From Synechococcus sp. CS-1325 (GTDB lineage: Bacteria; Cyanobacteriota; Cyanobacteriia; PCC-6307; Cyanobiaceae): a stretch of 64,000 nt of DNA. A program made the translations under genes and the position numbers. This document shows positions 7,447 through 15,132 of the stretch, in pieces. The stretch lies in NCBI GenBank assembly GCA_025128135.1, contig JAHLYW010000030.1, positions 1-64,000 of the forward strand, written 5' to 3'. The notes beneath the pieces were generated by a model. That model was not told where the DNA came from, searched no databases, and saw only the letters and a program-made list of their open reading frames with translations. Position 1 is the first letter of the stretch. The number at the start of each line of letters is the position of its first letter.

Positions 7447-8227
7447 CGCGGCTCCAGGAGAGCAGGAAGCGCTCGGGCCAGAAGCGGGTGATCTGCGCCC
7501 CCACCAGGCCGGCGGTGGCGGCCAGCTGGGCCACTTCATCAAGCTGAAAGGTGCCCGCCACCGAGAGCGGACCATCGGTGTGCACGATCGGGGAGCGGCT
7601 CAGCAGGCGGGTGCCGATCCAGGTGAGCGCCAGATCCAGGTGGCTGCGGATCAGGTCATGCACCAACAGCTGATCGAGGGTGGCGGCTGCCATGGAACGC
7701 AGCAGGGCTTCGGCGTCGGGCTCCCTGAGGTGATGCAGAAACAGCGATGTGGTGATCAGGTGATAGCCGCCGGGGAGGGGGGCGCCGATCGCATCGGCCT
7801 GGAAGTGATGGACCTCCAGCCCCTCTGCCCGGGCCGCTGCACCGGCAAGGGCGACGGCTTCAGCGCTGATGTCGCAGCCATGCACCTCCAGATCGATCCC
7901 CTCCCGCCGGGCAAGGCGGCTGATGGCCCGCACCGTGTCGCCCCCACCGCAGGCCACATCCAGGAGGCGCAGGCGCCGCTGTGGTGCCTGGCGGGCGAGG
8001 CGACGGATGGCGGGGAAGAAGCAGGCGGCACTGCGGGTGAACGCATTGATGCGGGCCAGACCCTGCAGGGCCGCCTGATGGGCCCGGGGATCAAGGCCGG
8101 GCTGATCCATCAGCTCAGGCCTCAGCTGCCGCTGGCCCAGCTGACTCCACAACTGGGGCAACGGCACCGCCAGGGCGGCCTGGAGATCAGAGGGGGTCGG
8201 CTGCAGTTGTCTCCCCTGTGGGTCCAC
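7430..8227 (-). CDS. Class I SAM-dependent methyltransferase
   Basis: A 265-residue protein. The SAM-binding motif I is LLDVACGGGDT, followed by an acidic strand end (VHGCDISAEA) and the segment TTSLFLHHL, matching UbiE-like small-molecule methyltransferases. It overlaps the start of the FAD reductase by 17 bases and heads the minus-strand cluster reductase, type III PKS and small ORF. The set of methyltransferase, flavoprotein and type III synthase recalls the srsABC-type phenolic lipid operons, in which the synthase makes an alkylresorcinol that is then methylated and oxidised. That pathway assignment is inference. Confidence 0.8.
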   Translation of the reverse strand: MDPQGRQLQPTPSDLQAALAVPLPQLWSQLGQRQLRPELMDQPGLDPRAHQAALQGLARINAFTRSAACFFPAIRRLARQAPQRRLRLLDVACGGGDTVRAISRLARREGIDLEVHGCDISAEAVALAGAAARAEGLEVHHFQADAIGAPLPGGYHLITTSLFLHHLREPDAEALLRSMAAATLDQLLVHDLIRSHLDLALTWIGTRLLSRSPIVHTDGPLSVAGTFQLDEVAQLAATAGLVGAQITRFWPERFLLSWSRDAPSA

Positions 8228-8370
8228 CGTGGGTGCAAGTGGCCCTCAATCCTAGGAACGCTGCCGCTGCGGCCACGGCAGGGGTGTGGAATCGTGAAGC
8301 CGCTCCTGCGCCGTGGAAGTGAGGCCCACAATGAAACCGAGGGGCGTCACGATCCTTTGGTTTCAGGCCC

Positions 8371-9087
8371 ATGAAGGCAGCACTGAGCGAGCGAGAAGAC
8401 GAGCGGCTGGAAGCCCTGCGGGAGTACCACATCCTCGACACACCTCCCGAGCAGGCCTTCGATGATCTGACGGCCCTGGCGGCCTATGTCTGTGATGTGC
8501 CCATCGCCCTGGTGAGCCTGGTTGACACCGACCGGCAGTGGTTCAAAGCGAAGCTCGGCATCGAGGCCCTGGAAACCAGCCGGGACATCTCCTTCTGCGC
8601 CCACGCCATCCTCGAAGAGGAGATCCTGGTGGTCCAGGACACCCACCTCGATGCGCGCTTCGTCGCCAATCCGCTGGTGACCTCGGAGCCCAACATCCGC
8701 TTCTATGCGGGCGTTCCGCTGCTGTCACCGGAAGCCCTGCCGCTGGGCACCCTCTGCGTGATCGACCATGAGCCGAGGGAGCTCAATGCCGCCCAGTTGC
8801 TGGCCCTGGAGGGGCTCGCCCGCCAGGTTGTGACCCAGCTGGAGCTGAGGCGGGTGTCCGCCCGGCTGGCTGTGGCCCTGGAGACGATCAACCTGATCGA
8901 AGGGCTGATCCCGATCTGTTCCTATTGCAAAGCGATCCGCAACGACGCCGGCTACTGGTCGAGCGTGGAAGCCTTCATCCAGCAGCACGCCGATGTGGCC
9001 TTCACCCATGGGGTGTGCGAGGCCTGCATCGAAAAGCACTTCCCCGAGGTGGCCGAGGTGTTCCGCCAGCAGGACGCCAACTCCTGA
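8371..9087 (+). CDS. GAF-domain protein with C-terminal Cys-rich module
   Basis: A 238-residue cytosolic protein. Residues 1-160 form a GAF sensor domain (ALREYHILDTPPEQAFDDL, DTDRQWFKAKLG, FYAGVPLLSP, GTLCVIDH are typical signatures). After a short coiled linker the C-terminus has the module IPICSYCKAIRNDAGYWSS ... GVCEACIEKHFPE, with two C-x2-C pairs. That tail is found at the ends of many sensor and response-regulator proteins and may bind zinc. There is no kinase, cyclase or DNA-binding domain, so it probably signals through partners. It is divergent from the methyltransferase cluster, across a 143-base gap. Confidence 0.85.
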   Translation: MKAALSEREDERLEALREYHILDTPPEQAFDDLTALAAYVCDVPIALVSLVDTDRQWFKAKLGIEALETSRDISFCAHAILEEEILVVQDTHLDARFVANPLVTSEPNIRFYAGVPLLSPEALPLGTLCVIDHEPRELNAAQLLALEGLARQVVTQLELRRVSARLAVALETINLIEGLIPICSYCKAIRNDAGYWSSVEAFIQQHADVAFTHGVCEACIEKHFPEVAEVFRQQDANS

Positions 9088-9224
9088 TCGCCAGCCTGGA
9101 GCGTTGACCGGCCCCAGCCCGGAGGCTCTGTGATCCCCGCCCGCCTGGCATCCAGCAGGAGGGAGCGGGCGGGTGAGCTGCAGCGGCAGACTGTGCTGGC
9201 GATCTGCGATGGGCACCCGGCCCG

Positions 9225-10415
9225 GTGGAGTTGAAGCCAGGGCCCCCGCTCGATCCCGCTGCCCCCTCCCTGGCGGTGATCGGTGCCGGGGTTGCCGGTT
9301 GTGCGCTGACGGCCAGGCTGCGGCGGCTGGGCTGGCGGGGTCCGATCAGCCTCTGGGAATCGGGCCGGGGAGCGGGGGGCCGTGCCAGCACCCGCCGCTC
9401 CCGCCACGACCCCCTGCTGCGGCTCGATCACGGTGCGCCTCTGCTCTCGATCGACAGCAGCCCCCCACCAGCCCTGCTGGCTCCCTTGCTGGCGGGGGGC
9501 TGGCTCGAGCCCTGGTCGGGTGAACTGGCCCAGCTGGATCGGGAGGGCCGCTTGATCGCCGGTGCCACCGATCCGCTCACCCGGGGTGATCTCTATCGAG
9601 GCAAGGGCGGCATGGATCAGCTCTGCCGGGGGCTGCTGGAGCTCGGCGGCGCTGGGATCGAGCTGAACGTGAACAGCCTGGTGCGCCATCTGGCCCGCAC
9701 CACCCACGGCGGCTGGGAGCTGCAGGATGAGCGGCAGCAGCGGCTGGGTGGCGCCGACTGGCTGGTACTGAGCGGCACCCTGCTGGTGCACCCCCGCTGC
9801 CAGGCGCTGCTGGGCTGGTCCGAACCCCCGCTGCAGGCGCTGCTGAGCAGCCTGACGGATCCCCAGCTGGAGAGGGCCGCAGCGGCCATCGCGGCCATCG
9901 GCGCCAGTCCGCGTCACGCCCTGCTGTTGCTGATCCCGTCTGCAGCGGCTGAGCAGTGGCGGCTGCTTCCCTTTCGGCTGCTGAGCTTCGAGGAGGCTGC
10001 CCAGAAGCGCTGGGGGCTATCGCGTGTCTTGATTCAACCCCTGGCTGATGGGCGTTGCGCCGTGGTGGCGCACTCCACAGCTGAACTGGCCCCGCTGCCT
10101 GGGCTGATCCCAGCTGCCGAGGGGCAACAGGCGCTGATCGAGGAGCTCAGATCAGCCCTTGCGGCAGTGCTGAAGCCCTGGATCACCACACTCGACCTGG
10201 AGAATGCCGAGCCCCAACTGATGCGCTGGGGGGCGGCTTTCCCTGAAGGACCCGGCCTGGCCAGCGATCTGATGCTCTGCCCACAGAGCAGGGTGGGCTT
10301 CTGTGGTGATTTCTGCAGCGGTGCGGGTTTTGCTCGTGTTGAGGGTGCCCTGCGCAGCGGCGAGCTGCTGGCTGAACAGTTGCTGGCGGCCCTGGGGCCA
10401 GGGGCGCCAGCTTGA
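9225..10415 (+). CDS. Renalase-like NAD(P)/FAD-dependent amine oxidase-family protein
   Basis: A 396-residue protein from GTG 9225. It opens with the FAD dinucleotide motif AVIGAGVAGCALTARL, then GRGAGGRASTRR and LDHGAPLL, the diagnostic order of renalase-like flavoproteins. The C-terminal FAD closing motif is seen in GFCGDFCSGAGFARVEGA. These cyanobacterial enzymes are oxidoreductases of unknown substrate. No operon partner is seen. The next 200 bases to the doc gene hold no recognisable gene. Confidence 0.85.
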   Translation: MELKPGPPLDPAAPSLAVIGAGVAGCALTARLRRLGWRGPISLWESGRGAGGRASTRRSRHDPLLRLDHGAPLLSIDSSPPPALLAPLLAGGWLEPWSGELAQLDREGRLIAGATDPLTRGDLYRGKGGMDQLCRGLLELGGAGIELNVNSLVRHLARTTHGGWELQDERQQRLGGADWLVLSGTLLVHPRCQALLGWSEPPLQALLSSLTDPQLERAAAAIAAIGASPRHALLLLIPSAAAEQWRLLPFRLLSFEEAAQKRWGLSRVLIQPLADGRCAVVAHSTAELAPLPGLIPAAEGQQALIEELRSALAAVLKPWITTLDLENAEPQLMRWGAAFPEGPGLASDLMLCPQSRVGFCGDFCSGAGFARVEGALRSGELLAEQLLAALGPGAPA

Positions 10416-10614
10416 TCAGCGCCAGGTCGCTGAAGGTGCTGGATCAGATCGCCCGGGTCCATGCCAAGCAGCCCTGAACCGGTGGCTGGAGCGGCGGTGA
10501 TCTGCTCAGGATCTCTTGAGCGCTGGACGAACGGGGCGGTGCACCCCATAGCCACGGCACAGGCACGGATTCAGCCTGAGTCCTCGAAGCAAGCAAGCCG
10601 AACGATCGCTCTGC

Positions 10615-11007
10615 TTACAGGGGGTTGAGGGATCGTTGGTTGGCCATCACCCAGCGGGTGAAGGTTTCACGATTCAGTTGACCACTGGCGACGGCCAGCA
10701 CAACCGCCTCGGCAGCATCCACGCTGGCGGAAAGCTCAAAGCCATTGAGCACCAAGGTGGTCTCCATGGCGGCATGGCCGACGCGCTTGTTCCCGTCCAC
10801 GAAGGGGTGGTTCTGGATCAGCGAAAAGCCCAGAGCTGCTGCTTTCGCGATCAACCCTGGGTAGAGATCAACACCGGCAAAGCTTTGGCGAGGCTGGGCC
10901 AGAGAGGCCTCCAGCAAGCCCAGATCGCGTAGGCCGGTCATGCCACCACTCTGGTGAATCAGGCGACGGTGCAGTTCCAGCACCTCTGCCAAGTGCAGCC
11001 AACGCAT
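10615..11007 (-). CDS. doc: Doc-type toxin (death on curing, Fic fold)
   Basis: A 130-residue protein. The ATG at 11007 shares one base with the antitoxin stop (TGATG); the TTG one codon earlier is less likely. The Fic/Doc core motif HPFVDGNKR is at residues 67-75, and the small all-helical length is typical of Doc. Doc phosphorylates EF-Tu and halts translation until neutralised. It is the second gene of a two-gene module, as usual. It marks the left edge of the defence island. Confidence 0.9.
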   Translation of the reverse strand: MRWLHLAEVLELHRRLIHQSGGMTGLRDLGLLEASLAQPRQSFAGVDLYPGLIAKAAALGFSLIQNHPFVDGNKRVGHAAMETTLVLNGFELSASVDAAEAVVLAVASGQLNRETFTRWVMANQRSLNPL

Positions 11008-11201
11008 CAAGCCAGGCGTTGATAGAGCACCTGGTTCTTCTCAAGAACCCGTTGCGCGGCAGCATCGAAATCGGCGGACTGATGAGCCAGCAGATCCCGT
11101 ACGGCTGCAGCGGCCAACTCCGCCTCTGGTACTTGGAGCCGTGCGGCAGCCTCGCTGAGCGCCTGGGCCTGGTGGTCGCTGAGTTCGATCGCGATCGCCA
11201 T
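11007..11201 (-). CDS. Antitoxin of the Doc module
   Basis: A 64-residue protein from ATG 11201. The N-terminal MAIAIELSDHQAQALSEAA has the strand-helix pattern of small ribbon-helix-helix/Phd-like DNA-binding antitoxins. The C-terminal part (FDAAAQRVLEKNQVLYQRL) is a helix likely to wrap the toxin. It is coupled to doc by a TGATG overlap. It presumably represses its own promoter in the gap toward the divergent ArdC-like gene. Recognition is by size and context rather than a strong motif. Confidence 0.75.
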   Translation of the reverse strand: MAIAIELSDHQAQALSEAAARLQVPEAELAAAAVRDLLAHQSADFDAAAQRVLEKNQVLYQRLA

Positions 11202-11424
11202 GGAAGCTTCCACTCGCTTTCCAACGATGGCATCTTCCTCGGCTGATGGTGCCCCGTGAACGACCAGAAGGGCCATTGGGGACTGACTCCCCTGGGAATG
11301 CGTCGCGCGGGCTTCCTCATGGTCGCCCCACGGGCAAGGGCTGACGCAAGCGGCTCGGCGACATTCTCCGTCGCCGCCCTTGCCTGCGCGGGGCACCACT
11401 CGGGCGTCCCGCGCTCTGCCTTTC

Positions 11425-12363
11425 ATGGCCGCGTCCAAGTCCCGCTCCCGCAAAACCTTCGCTGGGCCCACGGCTGAGGAAAAGATCGTTGCCTCCTTGA
11501 TCGAGCTGCTGGAGGCCGGATCAGCCCCCTGGCGGCGGCCCTGGGATGGCACCGGCGGTGGCCACCACGTCAACTTGATCTCGGGTCATCGCTACCGCGG
11601 CGCCAATCCGATCCTGCTGACGCTTGGCCTGCACATCCGGGGATCGGCGCTGCCGTTCTGGTGCGGCTTTGCCGAGGCCAAGAGGCTCGGGATCTTCCCC
11701 CGCAAGGGCAGCAAGGCGGTTCATATCCTGCGGCCCCAGCTGCACAGCCGTGAGGAGGCAGGCGTTGGCGGTGAAGTCACCCTGCGTAGCTGGGCCAGCG
11801 ACCGGCCGGTGGCGGTCTTCAATGCCGCCGATCTCGAGGGCGAGGCGCTCTCCGGGCTGATCGAGGCCCGCAAGCTCGCCGAAGGCATTGAGCCCAAGCC
11901 AGAACCTGAGCGGCTGGAGGCTGCCGATGCCGTGATGGGGGCCTGGCCGGTGTCGGTGAGCTTTGGGGGTGATCGCGCCTGCTACCTGCCGGCGATCGAT
12001 CGGATCCAGCTGCCTGATCGCGCCAGCTTTCACTCGCCAGCGGCGTTCTGCGCCACCTGGGCCCATGAAGCCGTCCATTCCACCGGCCATGAATCGCGGC
12101 TGAAGCGGGATCTTGGGGGTGTCTTCGGGAAGGCCCGCTATGCACGCGAGGAGCTGGTCGCCGAGTTAAGCGCGATGTTGCTGGGCGATCGGCTGGAGAC
12201 CGGCAGCGAGATCGGCAGCGAGATCGAGAGCCATGCCACCTATTTCGGCCACTGGATCGAGCTGCTCAAGGAATCGCCCAAGGTGCTGATTCAGGTGCTC
12301 AGCGAGGCGCGGCAGGCGGCGGAGTTGATCTGTCCAGAGGCCTTGATAATCGAGGCGAAATAG
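11425..12363 (+). CDS. ArdC-like antirestriction protein (ssDNA-binding + zincin)
   Basis: A 312-residue protein from ATG 11425; an in-frame TTG at 11380 adds 15 residues. The N-terminal ArdC-type ssDNA-binding domain shows SAPWRRPWDG and GHRYRGANPILL. Further on is PRKGSKAVHIL. The C-terminal zinc metallopeptidase-like domain has WAHEAVHSTGHESRL (H214-E-x2-H218) and an acidic downstream segment AREELVAEL. In plasmids these proteins shield incoming DNA from restriction. Here it lies next to a chromosomal DISARM system and runs convergent with drmC, 40 bases away. It may be a relic of a mobile element, or may act in the host's own defence. Confidence 0.85.
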   Translation: MAASKSRSRKTFAGPTAEEKIVASLIELLEAGSAPWRRPWDGTGGGHHVNLISGHRYRGANPILLTLGLHIRGSALPFWCGFAEAKRLGIFPRKGSKAVHILRPQLHSREEAGVGGEVTLRSWASDRPVAVFNAADLEGEALSGLIEARKLAEGIEPKPEPERLEAADAVMGAWPVSVSFGGDRACYLPAIDRIQLPDRASFHSPAAFCATWAHEAVHSTGHESRLKRDLGGVFGKARYAREELVAELSAMLLGDRLETGSEIGSEIESHATYFGHWIELLKESPKVLIQVLSEARQAAELICPEALIIEAK

Positions 12364-12403
12364 CTTGCCAATGACATGATTCCTTGGGAAATCGCTGAGC
12401 AGC

Positions 12404-13201
12404 TCAAGCAGCCAAGTTCAAGGGCACAAAAAGCCCTTGCTCAACGGCCATGGTGAATTGCTTGTTGATGTCCTGAGATCGAAAAACAGATTTCGTTAAC
12501 CATCCCGCCTCAAAGTTGTGGCGTTGAGCTGTTTCGCTGAAGTTGGCGCTGGTGACAAGCGCCTTGGCTTCAGGGCTTGCCGCATCGGCGATCACAACCT
12601 TGGCGTGTTGATAACAACGGGCAGCTGAGCCATTAATCAGGCGTTGATCCACGTACGCATGGGGCTTGGCGGGCCAGGGCCAGACCTCCGTGTTGAACCA
12701 CTTGGAAATCGTGGCGAGGGGGGCAGAACCAAGGCGGTCTTCGATCTGCTTGGGGTGGAAAAAGAGATCCACTCGTTTCAGCTGACCCTGGCCCAGCCGC
12801 TCGGCGATCTTTGCAAACAAGTCACGGAACTCACTGCTGAGCCCGATGTTGTAGGTGGCAATCAGGAGGCTGCTTTTCGCTTCACTGATCAGTTGATCCA
12901 CGGTGGCGAAGGTGTCGGCGGTCGTGGCGTGGAGAGGGTCTGGCCCCGACCAGACAAAACTCCAGGCATCACGTTCAGCCTGAAGCGCTTCCTGGGCATC
13001 GGCCAAGCGATCTAGCAGCAGAGCAATCAGACGAGGATGAGCCCCTTCCTTGACCATCTCCACCAGGAGAGGTTCGACCTGGCCTCGGATCGTCGCACTG
13101 TGACCGGCCAACACGGATTGCCAACTGACAGGGGTGTAACTGAGCTGCCGCAACGCCATGGCGACGTTGCGCAGTGTCTGGGCTGGCAGCGTCAGGCTCA
13201 T
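12404..13201 (-). CDS. drmC: DISARM protein DrmC (phospholipase D-like)
   Basis: A 265-residue protein. A PLD-type half-site H-x-K-x4-D is seen in CYQHAKVVIAD (His199, Lys201, Asp206), followed by ALVTSANFSE as in PLD-superfamily nucleases. The N-terminal half is helical. The start ATG at 13201 overlaps the drmB stop (ATGA). DrmC is the PLD component of DISARM and is reported as dispensable for at least some anti-phage activity. This is the last gene of the minus-strand operon drmA-drmB-drmC. Confidence 0.9.
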   Translation of the reverse strand: MSLTLPAQTLRNVAMALRQLSYTPVSWQSVLAGHSATIRGQVEPLLVEMVKEGAHPRLIALLLDRLADAQEALQAERDAWSFVWSGPDPLHATTADTFATVDQLISEAKSSLLIATYNIGLSSEFRDLFAKIAERLGQGQLKRVDLFFHPKQIEDRLGSAPLATISKWFNTEVWPWPAKPHAYVDQRLINGSAARCYQHAKVVIADAASPEAKALVTSANFSETAQRHNFEAGWLTKSVFRSQDINKQFTMAVEQGLFVPLNLAA

Positions 13202-15096
13202 GCGTTGATGAAGCCCCAGAACGATGGATCGCCCAGCTCAGGCCTGGTCGCCACGGTGGGGCTCACCAGGGCGCGATCAAGGAACTCGTTGCGGATCTCG
13301 CAGGATGTTTCCGCAATCAGCTCACAGCCATGGCAAGCGGCACCGTGGGTGGGGCGGATGTCGAACTCATGGTTGGGATCGTGCTCGGCGCAGAACGGGT
13401 CGTTGCTGCAGAGCTGGCCGCGCTCGAAGGCCTTCTCCAGGTAGGTGTCGATCCGCTTACCTGCGCCCACCAATCCCCCGAGGGTGCCCTCAGAGCCTGA
13501 GCTGCTGGTGAACAGCAGGATCCCGTAGCCGATCTCAGCGTTGGCATAAATCCGTTCGCGAATCGAACTGGCGCCGTAGCCGCACTCCAGGGCCATCTCA
13601 GTGATCAGCAGATGGCTGAGGCTGTGCAACATCAGATAGGGCGCCCCAGGGAAGGGGAACTGACTGCTGTCCAGGCCACGGGAGGCGAGCCAGTCGTTTT
13701 CAAACGCTTGGGTGAATTGAGCGGCCCGCATGGCCACGGGGGCGCTCGTTTCCCAGGCCCTGATCGTGGCCGGGTCAAACTCGATGAAGATCCCCTCGCC
13801 CTTGTTCTCGCTGGACGGCACCCAGCGCAGGTCGTTGGCCAGCGGAGCACGGCGGTTCACCTTGGTGGTGTCGATCGGCAGGCCACCCAGGCTGCTGGTG
13901 CGGGCCGTGAAGCGGGTGAAGCCCACCAGGGCTTGCACTTCCCGCAGCCGGTGGACCAGAAGCACGCGCTTGATCGCCTGACGGAACCAGGCGGGTGGCT
14001 TGGGCGGTTGCCAGACATCGGCCTCAAACAGGCTCCCTTCCGCCGAACTGGAGACACCCTCCATCGGACCGATCAACAGGGCCAGTTCCTCGTCCTTGGG
14101 CTGCGGCGGTATGCCCGAAGAGCCACCGCGCTGAGCTTCGATCGCCTGCCATAGGGCGGTGGCATCAACGCCTGCAAAGGCACTCTTCAGGCGGGGGTTG
14201 AACTTCACCGCCATCGGCACCTCCGCTTCGCTCTCGATCGGAGCGAGGTCGTCCTTCAGTTCCGTGACGCGCTTGGCCAGCGAATGGGCCTCCTCAGGCA
14301 GGGAAATCACCGAGATCGTTTCGGTGAAGTAGGCGTTCGTAGCGGAGCGAACCAGCAACCGGCTCTTGGTTGGTTCGTTATCCGTGTGGCACTTCTCCAG
14401 ATCCCGGCTGTATCGGCCCAGCCAGGGGGTTTGCCCTTGGCAATTGCCCAGTGGGCTCAGTTCGGTGACCAGGGCATCAGCCAGCTTGCGCGTGACGCCG
14501 CTTTCGGACTGCACATAGATCTGGGTGAAGTCGTTGCCCGTGCCGGCCTCCAGCAGATAGAGGCGTTCGCTGTTCTTGCAGCCAAACTGGCGGAAGCAGA
14601 AATCGCGCCAGCGGATGTCGCTGAGGTGGCCGTGGGGGCAGGCCATCACGAAGCGCACGGGCACCAGCGGGTACTTGCCTTCGTCGTCTTGGTACTCCCG
14701 CCAGTTGTTGATGCAGCTGTCGTTGAAGTGCACCAGGGGCCTGGCCCGGCAGGGCACCCCAAAGGCCAGCCGCTCCGTCACCTTCTGAACGACGGACCAC
14801 TCGGGGAAGCGCAGCGCCTTGATCGAACCGCTGATGCCCTTGAGGGCATCCACCTCCTTGGGGGGCGTGCGCAGATCAACGCGGGCCACACCAGTGGCAT
14901 TGCGCACCAGCTTCAGCAGCCTGGGCTCATGGATCGGATCACAGCCGCGCTCATTCCAGAAATCCAGCCCACCGATCAGCAGCGAGAAGTCGGGCAGATC
15001 CACCATCGCCCCGGGGCCATAGAGCTGCAGCACCTGGCTCTGGCGGGCCTCGCCGAGGGGAGGAGGGGCCGCTTTGTGGCGAGTGGAGGGAGGCAT
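13198..15096 (-). CDS. drmB: DISARM protein DrmB (DUF1998)
   Basis: A 632-residue protein with no helicase motifs. The C-terminal DUF1998 region is recognisable from LMLHSLSHLLITEMALECGY, GILLFTSSSGSEGTLGGL and a late Cys cluster (CSNDPFCAEH ... HGAACHGCELIAETSC) likely to bind metal. The N-terminus carries a short disordered lead. DrmB is one of the three core DISARM proteins and forms the DrmAB complex that recognises unmethylated or single-stranded entry-site DNA. It is separated from drmA by 36 bases and overlaps drmC by 4. Confidence 0.92.
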   Translation of the reverse strand: MPPSTRHKAAPPPLGEARQSQVLQLYGPGAMVDLPDFSLLIGGLDFWNERGCDPIHEPRLLKLVRNATGVARVDLRTPPKEVDALKGISGSIKALRFPEWSVVQKVTERLAFGVPCRARPLVHFNDSCINNWREYQDDEGKYPLVPVRFVMACPHGHLSDIRWRDFCFRQFGCKNSERLYLLEAGTGNDFTQIYVQSESGVTRKLADALVTELSPLGNCQGQTPWLGRYSRDLEKCHTDNEPTKSRLLVRSATNAYFTETISVISLPEEAHSLAKRVTELKDDLAPIESEAEVPMAVKFNPRLKSAFAGVDATALWQAIEAQRGGSSGIPPQPKDEELALLIGPMEGVSSSAEGSLFEADVWQPPKPPAWFRQAIKRVLLVHRLREVQALVGFTRFTARTSSLGGLPIDTTKVNRRAPLANDLRWVPSSENKGEGIFIEFDPATIRAWETSAPVAMRAAQFTQAFENDWLASRGLDSSQFPFPGAPYLMLHSLSHLLITEMALECGYGASSIRERIYANAEIGYGILLFTSSSGSEGTLGGLVGAGKRIDTYLEKAFERGQLCSNDPFCAEHDPNHEFDIRPTHGAACHGCELIAETSCEIRNEFLDRALVSPTVATRPELGDPSFWGFINA

Positions 15097-15132
15097 GGGA
15101 ATTCAGTCGTTTTCGATCAGGGGGGCTGGCGA

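Noticed and set aside
10416..10614. Possible truncated gene after the renalase-like CDS (TTG start, 21 codons)
   Set aside because: Too short and without homology I can recognise; no conserved features.
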